From positions 130,053,089 to 130,117,088 of the forward strand of contig NC_134364.1 of the NCBI RefSeq assembly GCF_048569485.1: a stretch of 64,000 bases of DNA, in the 5' to 3' direction. The notes beneath the pieces are model-generated. The model saw only the letters and a list, made by a program, of their open reading frames with translations, was not told where the DNA came from and searched no databases. Shown here one piece after another: positions 1 through 9,447 of the stretch. Both the position numbers and the translations under genes were made by a program. Positions within the stretch are counted from its first letter, which is position 1, and each line of letters opens with the position of its first letter. Origin of the DNA: Anomaloglossus baeobatrachus (lineage: Eukaryota > Chordata > Amphibia > Anura > Aromobatidae).

Positions 1-617
1 ACGGCTCTGATCATTTGCTCGGAAAACCGCCCACCACCTGCGCTCATCACAGGGCACCCTACTTAAGCACACATCTTTCCTTATTCCCCTTATGGCCCCC
101 GAAGAAGATCTACCTCGAAACGTACGTCGGGCGAGGGAAGGGACCCGGTGACCGAGCATTGCTTCATATACTCATGGGTAAGTCTGGTGCACTGTGCGGT
201 TAAAGATCTGTCGCTGCATACACAGACTGACTGGCGTGTATTGTGTACTTGAGCGCCACCCAGTGTCTGTTTAGTATATCAACTGCATTTTTTGCTTCAT
301 TGCTTATATATTGGATTTAGTGCACCAGATAATAGTCTGATATAATATATATCCTTCTTACCCCATTATTTGGTTTGGGCCTGTGCATGCCCTGTCCCTG
401 GCTCCCTCCCAATTTTTGGGCTTTTTTATGTGTCCACACTTTCTATCTGTCATCCAATCTTTGGTTATGTATTGAACTACGGTTATTGATTGTGCATACA
501 GTATATTTGATATAATGAATTGTGTTTTAAAAAAATTTTTGTGATTAATAAAATTTACTAAATTATTAAACAACTTGAGCATGAGCTTTTAATTATACTG
601 TTGCAAATATACAGGGG
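1..617. other. Unassigned sequence left of the LINE
   Basis: No convincing gene. The short ORFs here have no recognisable domain. Positions 100-135 hold a motif resembling a degenerate hammerhead-ribozyme core, of the kind found in frog and fish repeats (see findings). The stretch 240-600 is AT-rich, with an AATAAA at about 546. It may be a decayed retroelement tail or the lost 3' flank of the LINE; I cannot place the boundary. Confidence 0.4.
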
Positions 618-2968
618 TCATAAACTCCCAATCTTTTTCTTTGTGACCTTAGAGGACTCAGATGTAAGCAGCCTATGTAATGTTTGATTATGTGTCACTG
701 TGACCGGGTTTGTCCTCCCCTGTCTTTCCAGTGCGTGTCTCAGCTGCAAATACTGATAAAAGAAGACATGCGGAAGGTGAAACTCCGTTCTCAGTTGTTC
801 AAAGCTTTTAAGAGTATTATTTTGTAGTACTTGTGACACTAAATGGATCCCTTTATCCTCCCATCCTCTGAACCCTACTAATTTTTTAATTTCTGGCAAG
901 TCGGGGTTCTGCCACAGTGGCCAGAGCTCTGTAGGTCCGCTTATCCCCAAAAGAGACTTACCCCTGTCCCACACCCGGAATATCATAGCCAGTGTGGGAT
1001 ATCGTGCCCCATTTATCTGTCTTTGTCCCACATCCAACCGGCAACCTGGGTACTTCCATACTGATCCCTCTCTCACTATATCACCACTGGTATCATACCC
1101 TCCTTCTTTGCCCCAACCCCTCAGATGTTGCATCTGGGAGGCTATATAGTATATATATGGGTTTGGTACCGCCAGTCCTTCCTCCTCCTTTCCCCGCTGT
1201 AGCACTTCCAGTCGAATCCTAGCTTGCTTTTTCTTCCAAATAAGTTCCCGGAATATTGTATTAATTTTTACAAAAAATTCCCTACATATCCACAATGGAG
1301 AATTATGTATAAGGTATAGTAATTGTGGCATCATTACCATTTTAATTAAATTGGATCTGCCGACATTTGATAGCGGCAAACGGCACCAGGTATGCACTTT
1401 TGCTCTGAATCGCTGTAACAGGGGTTCCAGATTTAGGGCCTGGAAATCCTTCGGGATTGGGCTGACAATTACTCCCAGATATTTAAACTCCCGGACCACA
1501 GGAACTGGAATCTGTAAGTCCGAAAAGTCCCCCGGAAGGGGGTCCAACGGCATTAAAGCCGACTTGGACCAGTTGATTAGTAGACCAGACCTCTGTCCAA
1601 ATTCCCGAATGATATTCATTGCCGGCAAAATCGAGGAACGTACCCTGTCTAAATATAAGAGTAGATCGTCTGCGTATAATGATATCTTTTGTTTCACGGC
1701 TCCACACCGAAATCCCTCTACCTCCCTGGATTTCCGTATTGCCACTGCCAACGGCTCCACTGCAGTCGCGAATAGCAAGGGTGAAAGCGGGCACCCCTGT
1801 CTAGTACCTCTTCCAAGAGGAAAAGACTCGGAGACCCTGCCATTAACCCTAACCTTTGCCACCGGTGAGTCATATAGCAGTTTTACCCAATTTATGAATC
1901 TATGTCCAAAGCCCATTTTCCGAAGTACAGCCCACATATATTCCCATTCAAGGCTATCGAATGCCTTAGCGGCGTCTAATGACAAAATTGCCCTTTCCCC
2001 CGGTACCTCAGAACTATGTTGAATTCCCAAATATAATTTCCTGAGATTCATAGATGTGGCTCTGCATGGAATGAAGCCTGTCTGATCACTCTGCACTATA
2101 GATGAGATGACTCGGGACATCCTATTGGCGAGCACCTTGGCCAGCAATTTAATGTCTGTTTGTAGGAGAGAGATTGGGCGATACGAATCCGGGATCTCTG
2201 GATCTTTTCCGGGTTTTAATATTAAGACTATTAAGGCTTCCCTCATAGAGGGCGGGAGGACCCTCTGCCTTTCAGCCTCTTCAAATACCTTAAGTAGTTT
2301 GGGTAGCAGTAAGGGTGCATACGCTTTATAAAACTCTCCAGGCAGGCCATCCGTTCCCGGAGCTTTTTCATTTTGTGTCTGGCCAAGCGCTTCCTCCAGT
2401 TCTTCCAATGAGATGTCCCGGTCCAGCAATTCCCTGTTTACATCACTCAGTGTAGGAAGAGAGAGAGCATCCAAATACTGCTCAATCTCAGTCTCCGTGA
2501 GGTCACAGTCTGATGTGTATAGCCGCATATAATACCTCTTTATTTCTCTTATTATATCCTCGCTTTCTGTTACAAAGTCACCTGATTCCGTCTTTAACCT
2601 ATTTATATAAGAAGATCCTTCCTGTGCTCTAATGACTGTGGCCAGTAGGTGCCCCACGCCCTCCCCCGCCATAAAATAATTTTGTTTAAGGAAATAGCGT
2701 TTATTTTCTGCCACCGACATGAGATTTTCTTTGAGTGACATCTGTGCCTTCTCTAGAGTGTTTTTAGTTTCTACTGTTGGGTTGAGCACCACCGCAGCCT
2801 CCGCATCAGATACCTCCTGAATCAGACTCTGGGTGTAACATTTAGTTTGATTTTTGCGTATGCATATTTCTCTAATATATATGCCCCTTACCACAGCTTT
2901 CATAGAGTCCCAAACTATGTGTGGCGGTGCAGAGCACTCATTAATATGGAAGTATTCCAGAATGTTAT
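618..2968 (-). CDS. LINE ORF2, reverse transcriptase part
   Basis: This is the reverse-transcriptase half of ORF2. It copies the element's RNA at a nicked chromosomal target. The frame is open for about 783 codons from the LTR-element junction to a stop at 618. Visible motifs, counting from the junction, are the fingers segment KAPGTDGLPGEFY (about residue 206), YRPISLL (267), the first catalytic aspartate in LSLDAAKAFDS (about 334), GTRQGCPLSPLLF (392) and the catalytic YADD box in SLYADDLLLYL (about 436, near 1665-1676). The thumb and connection region follows, but the usual C-terminal zinc-knuckle does not. The order and spacing match L1/Tx1-clade enzymes. The N-terminal part of the same protein lies beyond the inserted LTR element at 8222-9021. 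No internal stop or frameshift is visible in this half. Confidence 0.9.
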
Positions 2969-4216
2969 TGTGAAGCCCCACAGGTGTAGTGTCGGTGCAT
3001 TACCTTCAGGGACTCCACTCGGCTGGATCTTGTCACAGGTAGGAGATCTTCTTCTTGTCGTGACGCCACTCTCAGTATTGCGGTCAGTGGGGACCGCCAC
3101 TGCAGGTTAAGGGACGCCTGGGGCTGATGGTGAGTGCAGTTAGTTGGAATAGCCTCCTGAGAGTGAGGCAAGCCCCAGGGCCCGGTGTAGGTGCGTAGTA
3201 CCACAAGGCGCAGAATAACTCCACACAGGCAGAATGTCTTTCAGGGTTTTTACTCACTTCAGGTGGCAGGGTGAGTAACCCGGGCGTAGCTGGGATGAAC
3301 CAGGCGGGAACCAGGTGTCCTTCAGGCTGACTTGTGAGGGTGACTACTAACTCGCCTTCCTTAGCCCTTGGTGGTTTGGGGTGACCCCGACTTTGAGTCC
3401 CTATGGGGGTCACCCAGGGAAGTTGCTGAAGCCTCACTCCCCTTCGTTTGCCGTGTGCTTGTTGCCTGGGCCAGATCACTCCAGCTTCTTGCCTCCTGTG
3501 AGCTATGGGCCCTAACTGTGGCTACGTGGCTGCGGCTTTTGTGGTGTTGTGGCGTGGGCTTTGAGAGCCCCACACCGGCAGGTTTAGCAAAAGAAAGCTG
3601 GATCTATCTCCGCTTCGGGATCTGCCGCCCGTTTGGGCCTGGTTCTCCCTAGCAGTCTCCTTACTTCCCACTCTGTGCTCTCTCTTTAGCTGGAGATGGG
3701 TTTCGGGTAGCACTCCTAGGTGACCGTTCTCCCCCGTCGGTAGCCACTGCGCGGACGCTGTCAGACTACAGCAGCCCAGGGGAAGGGGTCAGCTCTCCTC
3801 GGAGCTCCCTGGACTCTGCTCTGAACCGGCTCACATCTGGGACCTTCACTGCTGCTCCTGTCTGAGCTTCACTTTCCTGCTCCTCACTCCTCCACACTCT
3901 GCTTCAGACTCTAGACTGTTTACTCCTCCTTCTCTTTTCCCTTTTGTGCCTGCCTACGCCACCTAGCAACCAGATTCTCTTACCACACCCCTTGAGAGGA
4001 GATGGAGGCTTTTGGCCCCCTCCACTATTCCAGTGAAGGTGAAGGCTTTTCCCCCTCCTGGGATCCCCAGGGGTCCTCTCATGGGTACATGTGTGAGACC
4101 TGATCACTATGCGCCTGTGTTCCACACCCCGGTCAGCCTTCTGGATTACCTGTGTTGTACTGTTCCCAGCATGGGTGCAGTACTCAGTGGTGCCTGACCA
4201 GGTCAGGGGCGCCACA
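2969..4216 (-). repeat. 3' LTR of element 1
   Basis: This is the left copy of the 1,248-bp repeat and the 3' LTR in element orientation. It is TG...CA bounded, with the purine tract at its right edge and TTAT on its left. Short ORFs inside it recur identically in the other LTR and are not genes. A primer-site-like motif, TCGTGACGCCA, lies inside it near 3058-3068. Confidence 0.9.
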
Positions 4217-4229
4217 TTCCCCCTTAGTT
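4217..4229 (-). promoter_or_regulatory. Polypurine tract of element 1
   Basis: On the minus strand the bases directly before the 3' LTR read AACTAAGGGGGAA. This is the expected place and composition for the plus-strand primer of an LTR retroelement. Confidence 0.75.
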
Positions 4230-4833
4230 ATCACCAGCACGTCCTCGGGCTGCAAGACAACATTTTAAAAATGCATAAAACATTAAAACATGTAAAATAT
4301 TTTTTTAAAAGCACCAGGTACCATACATCACCACCCTCCACCCACAAGTCCGTTAACCCACCCAAAACCCTTTCACGTTGGCCGCGGCTTCAGCCACTTC
4401 TGGCAGGATGTAGAGGCGGCTTACATGGGCTGGTGGTTTCAGGGTATACCTGGCCTGGTGGATCCGCGCCTTCAGCCTCTTCTGGCAGGATGCAGAGGCG
4501 GCCTCCACAGTTGGTGCTGACCAGGTACCCTCTTTGTGGTGGAGAGCCAGGCCCCATAAACAGGCATGCTCTCTGGTCGCAGGCGAGCCAAGGCCCTATA
4601 TACGGACGGGCTCCTCCTGGTTGCAGACGAGCCAAGCCCCTAAACAGGCTGACTCTGGTGGTGGTGGTGCCCTTTTGGTGTAACTATTTACACTGCGAGA
4701 GTTTGTGGCTATAGCCAGTTCATAGCCTTAAGGTTTATTTCTCACAATAGTTTATGTGGGCACATACTTGAACTTTAAAACGTTGCAAAACAAACTTTCC
4801 AAACTGGTCAAAACTTGCGGTACTTTACTTAAC
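4230..4833 (-). other. Element 1, 3' non-coding internal region
   Basis: Between the ORF stop and the purine tract there is no coding sequence I recognise. It contains two copies of a segment of about 36 bp (about 4385-4420 and 4468-4503), sharing the core TTCTGGCAGGATG. It is otherwise G/C-poor next to 4740-4830. Confidence 0.6.
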
Positions 4834-6600
4834 TTATGCAGACTCCTCTTCACCAGGGCTTGGGCCTGTAGGGCTGCGGCACCTGTTGCTTTCTTGACCT
4901 TTTTCCTCATCTGTGGTTGTCTCTTCATTAGGTCTTTGGTCTTTTCTTTCTTTATGGCTGTCTTTCCTTTCTTCTTTGGGACATGGCACTACATCTAGCG
5001 CGTACCACCCTCTTTCTCCTTGGTGCATGGTGAACTGTACGGAGTCTCCCATCTTTAAGTTTCTGCCAGGGTGTCCTCTGGGCAGATTAGCTCTGACGTC
5101 TCTCCGATTGACAAAAATACCTTCTTTGATACCAGGTGCTACGATGAACCCATATCCTGACTTGAGGCTGAAGTCCTCCACTACTCCTCTACAAAGGGGT
5201 CCTCTGACCTGGGCTTTGGACCTTCTCAGGAACCGTTTTTCTTGTAGGTCTCTGGCCGTGACTTCTCTCTGCTCTGGGGATGGCGGTGCAGGGAAAGACT
5301 GGGTTCTACTGCGGCGCTGTATCTTGCGGGTTGGATTCTGCGAGGTGCAGCTTACAAGCTCCCAGGTGAGGCTTTGGGGCAGGTCTTCCTCAGCAGAAGG
5401 TGTCAGGTCTTCCTCGTCCCAGCGGGAATACGGCAGCATCTCCGGCTCGGGGCATGGATCCACTGCTGGTGGCTCCTGAGTCAGCTCCTCAGTTTCCTGG
5501 CCTCCTCTCCCCCTTAGTTCTTCTTGGCACTCCTTTGGTGGCAGTGCTGGGGATGGGCTTTCTTCAGCAGGCCCAGGCGGGGGACTCTTTGGCGTGGTTG
5601 CTGCAGGGGTTGCTGGAATCCTCTTGGGGGTATGCGGAGGGAGCATGTACCGGTCCACCAACCATTGTGGAAACTTGGCCTCCATGTCAGCCTTTAGCTG
5701 CCAGTATGCGGGGTCCTCCCCCAGCGTGGGCTTTCCAGCAGGGACCTCTTTGGACTGGGGAGCGGTGTCTGCTCTGGCCTTGCAGGCCGGGGTAAGTGGT
5801 GATGCAATCTCTTGGCGGGCCGCGCCCTGTATGGCGGCGGCCTGGTCTTGGCGGGCCGCGCCCTGTATGGCGGCGGCCTGGTCTTGGCGGGCCGCGCCCT
5901 GTATGGCGGCGGCCTGGTCTTGGCGGGCCGCGCCCTGTATGGCGGCGGCCTGGTCTTGGCGGGCCGCGCCCTGTATGGCGGCGGCCTGGTCTTGGCGGGC
6001 CGCGCCCTGTATGGCGGCGGCCTGGATCGGCGTCGCAGCTGCGATGGGATCTGTGCAGGCTGGGCTGGGCGTCGCTGCAGGGACCGGGTCTTGGTGGGCC
6101 GAGCAGGGCATCGCTGCGGCGGCCGGGGCTTGGCGGGCCGAGCAGGGCATCGCTGCGGCGGCCTGGTCTTGGCGGGCCGAGCAGGGCATCGCTGCGGCGG
6201 CCGGGTCTTGGCGGGCCGAGCAGGGCATCGCTGCGGCGGCCTGGGCTTGGCGGGCCGCACCTGGCGTGGCTGCGGCCCGGCTCAGCGTCGCCGCGCCGGG
6301 CGCCTCTTCAGGGACCGCGGGCGTGGCAGCAGGGGTCGGGGCATCCGGGCCGGCAGGGGTAATACTGTACTCACCCATCGGTGGCAGCATCGGGGTCTGA
6401 GTCGTCGCCGTCCGGTCTGGCACTCGTCGTGCGGTTCCCCTCTCATAGGCCTGAACCGCGGCAGCCATCTCCAGAAGTTCCATGCGTTCTTCTCTGATCT
6501 GCTCCACGACCCGGGTCTCCAGTCGGTCGCAGAACTGGGCCAGCTCCCGATACCACCAGGCAGCGGAGCCCGGTTCTGGGTTTCTGCGGTCAGACGCCAT
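4834..6600 (-). CDS. Element 1 ORF: Ala/Gln-repeat protein with C-terminal cold-shock domain
   Basis: The frame is open from 6930. I prefer the ATG at 6600, giving 588 residues. The segment from there (MASDRRNPEPGSAAWW) resembles the N-terminus of the ORF in LTR element 2 (MSAPSEQPEDPEPVPGTAAW), and the earlier Met lies only about 20 bases past the primer site. Order: a predicted helical, charged N-terminal segment; Pro/Ala linker; two blocks of 12-residue repeats rich in Ala, Gln and Arg; an acidic/proline region; a basic patch (RKIQRRSR); then a cold-shock-type OB fold (about 4983-5187). That fold shows RNP1-like SGYGFIV, RNP2-like GIFVNRRDV and the late strands MGDSVQF and GERGWYALDVV, followed by a charged tail. 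Cold-shock domains bind single-stranded RNA or DNA. A role as an RNA-binding, Gag-like or packaging protein is inference. No retroviral capsid or zinc-knuckle motif is visible. Confidence 0.75.
   Translation of the reverse strand: MASDRRNPEPGSAAWWYRELAQFCDRLETRVVEQIREERMELLEMAAAVQAYERGTARRVPDRTATTQTPMLPPMGEYSITPAGPDAPTPAATPAVPEEAPGAATLSRAAATPGAARQAQAAAAMPCSARQDPAAAAMPCSARQDQAAAAMPCSARQAPAAAAMPCSAHQDPVPAATPSPACTDPIAAATPIQAAAIQGAARQDQAAAIQGAARQDQAAAIQGAARQDQAAAIQGAARQDQAAAIQGAARQDQAAAIQGAARQEIASPLTPACKARADTAPQSKEVPAGKPTLGEDPAYWQLKADMEAKFPQWLVDRYMLPPHTPKRIPATPAATTPKSPPPGPAEESPSPALPPKECQEELRGRGGQETEELTQEPPAVDPCPEPEMLPYSRWDEEDLTPSAEEDLPQSLTWELVSCTSQNPTRKIQRRSRTQSFPAPPSPEQREVTARDLQEKRFLRRSKAQVRGPLCRGVVEDFSLKSGYGFIVAPGIKEGIFVNRRDVRANLPRGHPGRNLKMGDSVQFTMHQGERGWYALDVVPCPKEERKDSHKERKDQRPNEETTTDEEKGQESNRCRSPTGPSPGEEESA
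5813..6025. repeat. 36-bp tandem repeat inside the element 1 ORF, six copies
   Basis: Six almost perfect copies of a 36-bp GC-rich unit containing GCCGCGCCCTGTATGGCGGC, starting near 5820, 5856, 5892, 5928, 5964 and 6000. On the minus strand each unit encodes 12 residues (QDQAAAIQGAAR), so copy-number change keeps the frame. The plus strand is also open here, but only because of the repeat. Confidence 0.9.
6085..6255. repeat. Second 36-bp repeat block in the element 1 ORF
   Basis: About four copies of a related 36-bp unit with the core GCAGGGCATCGCTGCGGCGG, encoding 12-residue units (AAAAMPCSARQD type) on the minus strand. The outer copies are degenerate. Confidence 0.8.
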
Positions 6601-6953
6601 TTCTTCTGCGCCCTCTTCTGCACGATTTCCCAGCAGTGGACTCGCCGTTGCCTCTAGTAGCAAGCTGTTCAGTTTCCGCTCTGCCTCTTTCAGCAGCTCC
6701 TCTCCCAGCAGCAGGCTTCTGGCTCCCTTTCTGTCCCGACGTCTCTGAACGCCTCCGCTCTCTTCACAAGCGAGGTCAGAACTCTGCAGGGGATCTCTGT
6801 GTAGCCACACCTCTTCGTGGGCGGTAACTTCTTCCAGCGCGGGCTGCTGTTGTTTTTCAGCGCGCTTTTCATGGTGGCAATATGGCGGCGCTTCCAATTT
6901 TTCAAGCGGACCGCCCAGGCACATGGTCACCTGTCTGAACAGGTCTAGTCCTT

Positions 6954-6971
6954 ATCCTGTTCGTGACGCCA
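6954..6971 (-). promoter_or_regulatory. Primer binding site of element 1 (tRNA-Ser)
   Basis: The plus-strand bases ATCCTGTTCGTGACGCCA lie two bases inside the 5' LTR. They equal, from memory, the 3' end of vertebrate tRNA-Ser(CGA) plus CCA, so the minus (element) strand is complementary to that tRNA. LTR element 2 has the same site. Confidence 0.75.
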
Positions 6972-6973
6972 GA

Positions 6974-8221
6974 TGTGAAGCCCCACAGGTGTAGTGTCGG
7001 TGCATTACCTTCAGGGACTCCACTCGGCTGGATCTTGTCACAGGTAGGAGATCTTCTTCTTGTCGTGACGCCACTCTCAGTATTGCGGTCAGTGGGGACC
7101 GCCACTGCAGGTTAAGGGACGCCTGGGGCTGATGGTGAGTGCAGTTAGTTGGAATAGCCTCCTGAGAGTGAGGCAAGCCCCAGGGCCCGGTGTAGGTGCG
7201 TAGTACCACAAGGCGCAGAATAACTCCACACAGGCAGAATGTCTTTCAGGGTTTTTACTCACTTCAGGTGGCAGGGTGAGTAACCCGGGCGTAGCTGGGA
7301 TGAACCAGGCGGGAACCAGGTGTCCTTCAGGCTGACTTGTGAGGGTGACTACTAACTCGCCTTCCTTAGCCCTTGGTGGTTTGGGGTGACCCCGACTTTG
7401 AGTCCCTATGGGGGTCACCCAGGGAAGTTGCTGAAGCCTCACTCCCCTTCGTTTGCCGTGTGCTTGTTGCCTGGGCCAGATCACTCCAGCTTCTTGCCTC
7501 CTGTGAGCTATGGGCCCTAACTGTGGCTACGTGGCTGCGGCTTTTGTGGTGTTGTGGCGTGGGCTTTGAGAGCCCCACACCGGCAGGTTTAGCAAAAGAA
7601 AGCTGGATCTATCTCCGCTTCGGGATCTGCCGCCCGTTTGGGCCTGGTTCTCCCTAGCAGTCTCCTTACTTCCCACTCTGTGCTCTCTCTTTAGCTGGAG
7701 ATGGGTTTCGGGTAGCACTCCTAGGTGACCGTTCTCCCCCGTCGGTAGCCACTGCGCGGACGCTGTCAGACTACAGCAGCCCAGGGGAAGGGGTCAGCTC
7801 TCCTCGGAGCTCCCTGGACTCTGCTCTGAACCGGCTCACATCTGGGACCTTCACTGCTGCTCCTGTCTGAGCTTCACTTTCCTGCTCCTCACTCCTCCAC
7901 ACTCTGCTTCAGACTCTAGACTGTTTACTCCTCCTTCTCTTTTCCCTTTTGTGCCTGCCTACGCCACCTAGCAACCAGATTCTCTTACCACACCCCTTGA
8001 GAGGAGATGGAGGCTTTTGGCCCCCTCCACTATTCCAGTGAAGGTGAAGGCTTTTCCCCCTCCTGGGATCCCCAGGGGTCCTCTCATGGGTACATGTGTG
8101 AGACCTGATCACTATGCGCCTGTGTTCCACACCCCGGTCAGCCTTCTGGATTACCTGTGTTGTACTGTTCCCAGCATGGGTGCAGTACTCAGTGGTGCCT
8201 GACCAGGTCAGGGGCGCCACA
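6974..8221 (-). repeat. 5' LTR of element 1
   Basis: This is the right copy of the 1,248-bp repeat and the 5' LTR in element orientation, next to the primer site. It shows no noticed difference from 2969-4216. It ends GGGCGCCACA on the plus strand, followed by TTAT. The internal TCGTGACGCCA motif lies near 7063-7073. Confidence 0.9.
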
Positions 8222-9021
8222 TTATCATATAAAGATCCCCCAATAAGCTGGATCCAGAAGGGATTAAGTTTCCAGATAGGCCTGGGCAGAGTGACGGGGT
8301 TTCCCCATGCAAGCGTAACATGTAATGGTGAGTGATCAGATACACTTCTAGGTAGGTAGGCCACCTTTTGTGTATATGAGGCCATAAGTGCGTTTCCAAT
8401 AGCCAGGTCTATCCGTGACATGGTGTGGTGGGAGCTAGAGTAACAGGAGAATTGTTTGGTTGTGGGGTGTTGGGCACGCCAAAGATCTACAAAACCCAGC
8501 TCCGTTAGCATTCTAGCAAATGAAGTCGGGGCGGCGTTCTCCGATATGTTTCCCGAGTGTAACTTATCTAGATAGGGATGTAAGTAATTATTAAAATCCC
8601 CTATCAAAAGCGTCGGCACAGATGGAAGGGAATCTAAAATAGACAATATCCTTTTTACCGGTTCGACTGAATATGGTGGAGGGATATATATCGCAACCAG
8701 AATAAATTGTATACTATACAGCGTGCAAAGCAAACATACAAATCTGCCCCCCGGGTCAATCACTGATTAGGTACATGAGAACGGGATGGATTTGTGCACC
8801 AACACACTCACACCCCGTGCATGGGTCGAGTATGTGGAATGATATTCATGCGCGATCCATCCCTTCCTCAGCCAATGAACATTATCCCTGACCATGTGGG
8901 TCTCGGAGAGACATAAAATAGCCGGTAAAAGTTTCTGTAGGTGAGTAAATATAGCACATCTTTTGTTCGCATCTCCGAGCCCTCTAACATTCCACGCTAC
9001 AATATTTAAAGATGTCGCCAT
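8222..9021 (-). pseudogene. LINE ORF2, AP-like endonuclease part (one stop)
   Basis: This N-terminal part of ORF2 encodes an apurinic-type endonuclease, the activity that nicks target DNA to prime reverse transcription. The start is the ATG at 9021 (MATSLNIVAWNVRGLG). Catalytic signatures are WN near residue 11, CLSETH (the catalytic Glu near 40), GDFN in LLIGDFNNYL, SRIDLAI, and SDHSPL near the end. One in-frame TAA at 8767-8769 splits the domain; the same frame continues from 8766 towards the LTR junction at 8222. Everything else is conserved, which suggests recent inactivation. ORF2 begins about 430 bases after the ORF1 stop. The frame that runs on into 7909-8221 is LTR sequence, not LINE protein. 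Confidence 0.85.
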
Positions 9022-9447
9022 AAGCGTAGACTAAGATATGATCCGGACGGATACTTCATACCTGGAGGAGAGAGGCGTTCTCCACCGATTCTCAAAAACA
9101 TTAGGTTGAGCGACACGACTGAGGCACACCACACTTCCCAAACAGATTGCATCATACAACAATAAACAAGAAAAACAAGGAGAGAGATAGGGCTCCGCAC
9201 ACCAGTGCGCAGTGCCCCTGCCCTCAAAATCAAGTGTATCTTACACATTTCTCCCAAATAGAGAGAATCAGGGCTAAAAACACGCCCCAAGTCCATGCAG
9301 GGAGGGGGTCCACAACTCGCTAGTGCAGCGGGTGTCCACAATGAACCGGCCGTCTCCCAACCTGGATCCTAGATGAATTTAACTGTAATGAGCTCACCAG
9401 CATAGCGTCCCAAACAAAAACAACGCCTGGCGGCAGAAAGGGAAATC
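9022..9447 (-). other. LINE inter-ORF spacer
   Basis: These 426 bases lie between the ORF1 stop and the ORF2 start. I see no domain here on either strand. The length is long for mammalian L1, but amphibian and fish L1-like elements vary. Confidence 0.6.

Larger units (their letters stand above)
2969..8221 (-). mobile_element. LTR element 1: young, non-autonomous, carries a cold-shock domain
   Basis: A 5,253-bp element inserted in the LINE. Two 1,248-bp direct repeats (2969-4216 and 6974-8221) start TGTGAAG and end GCCACA on the plus strand. They are flanked by a 4-bp duplication, TTAT (2965-2968 and 8222-8225). The internal ORF, the primer site beside the right LTR and the purine tract beside the left LTR all place the element on the minus strand. 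The only substantial ORF is 4834-6600. No protease, reverse transcriptase or integrase is recognisable, so movement would need enzymes supplied by another element. I saw no difference between the LTRs, so the insertion is very recent. It looks whole for its type. Confidence 0.9.

Noticed and set aside
3084-3652. Small ORFs repeated identically at 7089-7657
   Set aside because: They lie within the two LTRs of element 1 and simply reflect the duplicated LTR sequence.
4834-5190. Processed pseudogene of a host Y-box/cold-shock gene
   Set aside because: The domain is fused in frame to a repeat-bearing ORF between the primer site and purine tract of an LTR pair, with no poly(A) or separate target duplication.
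5594-6657. Plus-strand ORFs over the GC-rich repeats of element 1
   Set aside because: They are shadows of the minus-strand ORF caused by 36-bp repeats in a stop-poor sequence. The element's primer site and purine tract define the minus strand.
7909-8221. C-terminal extension of the LINE endonuclease into LTR sequence
   Set aside because: The frame happens to stay open into the LTR. The residues after the junction match the LTR copy at 3904-4215, not LINE protein.
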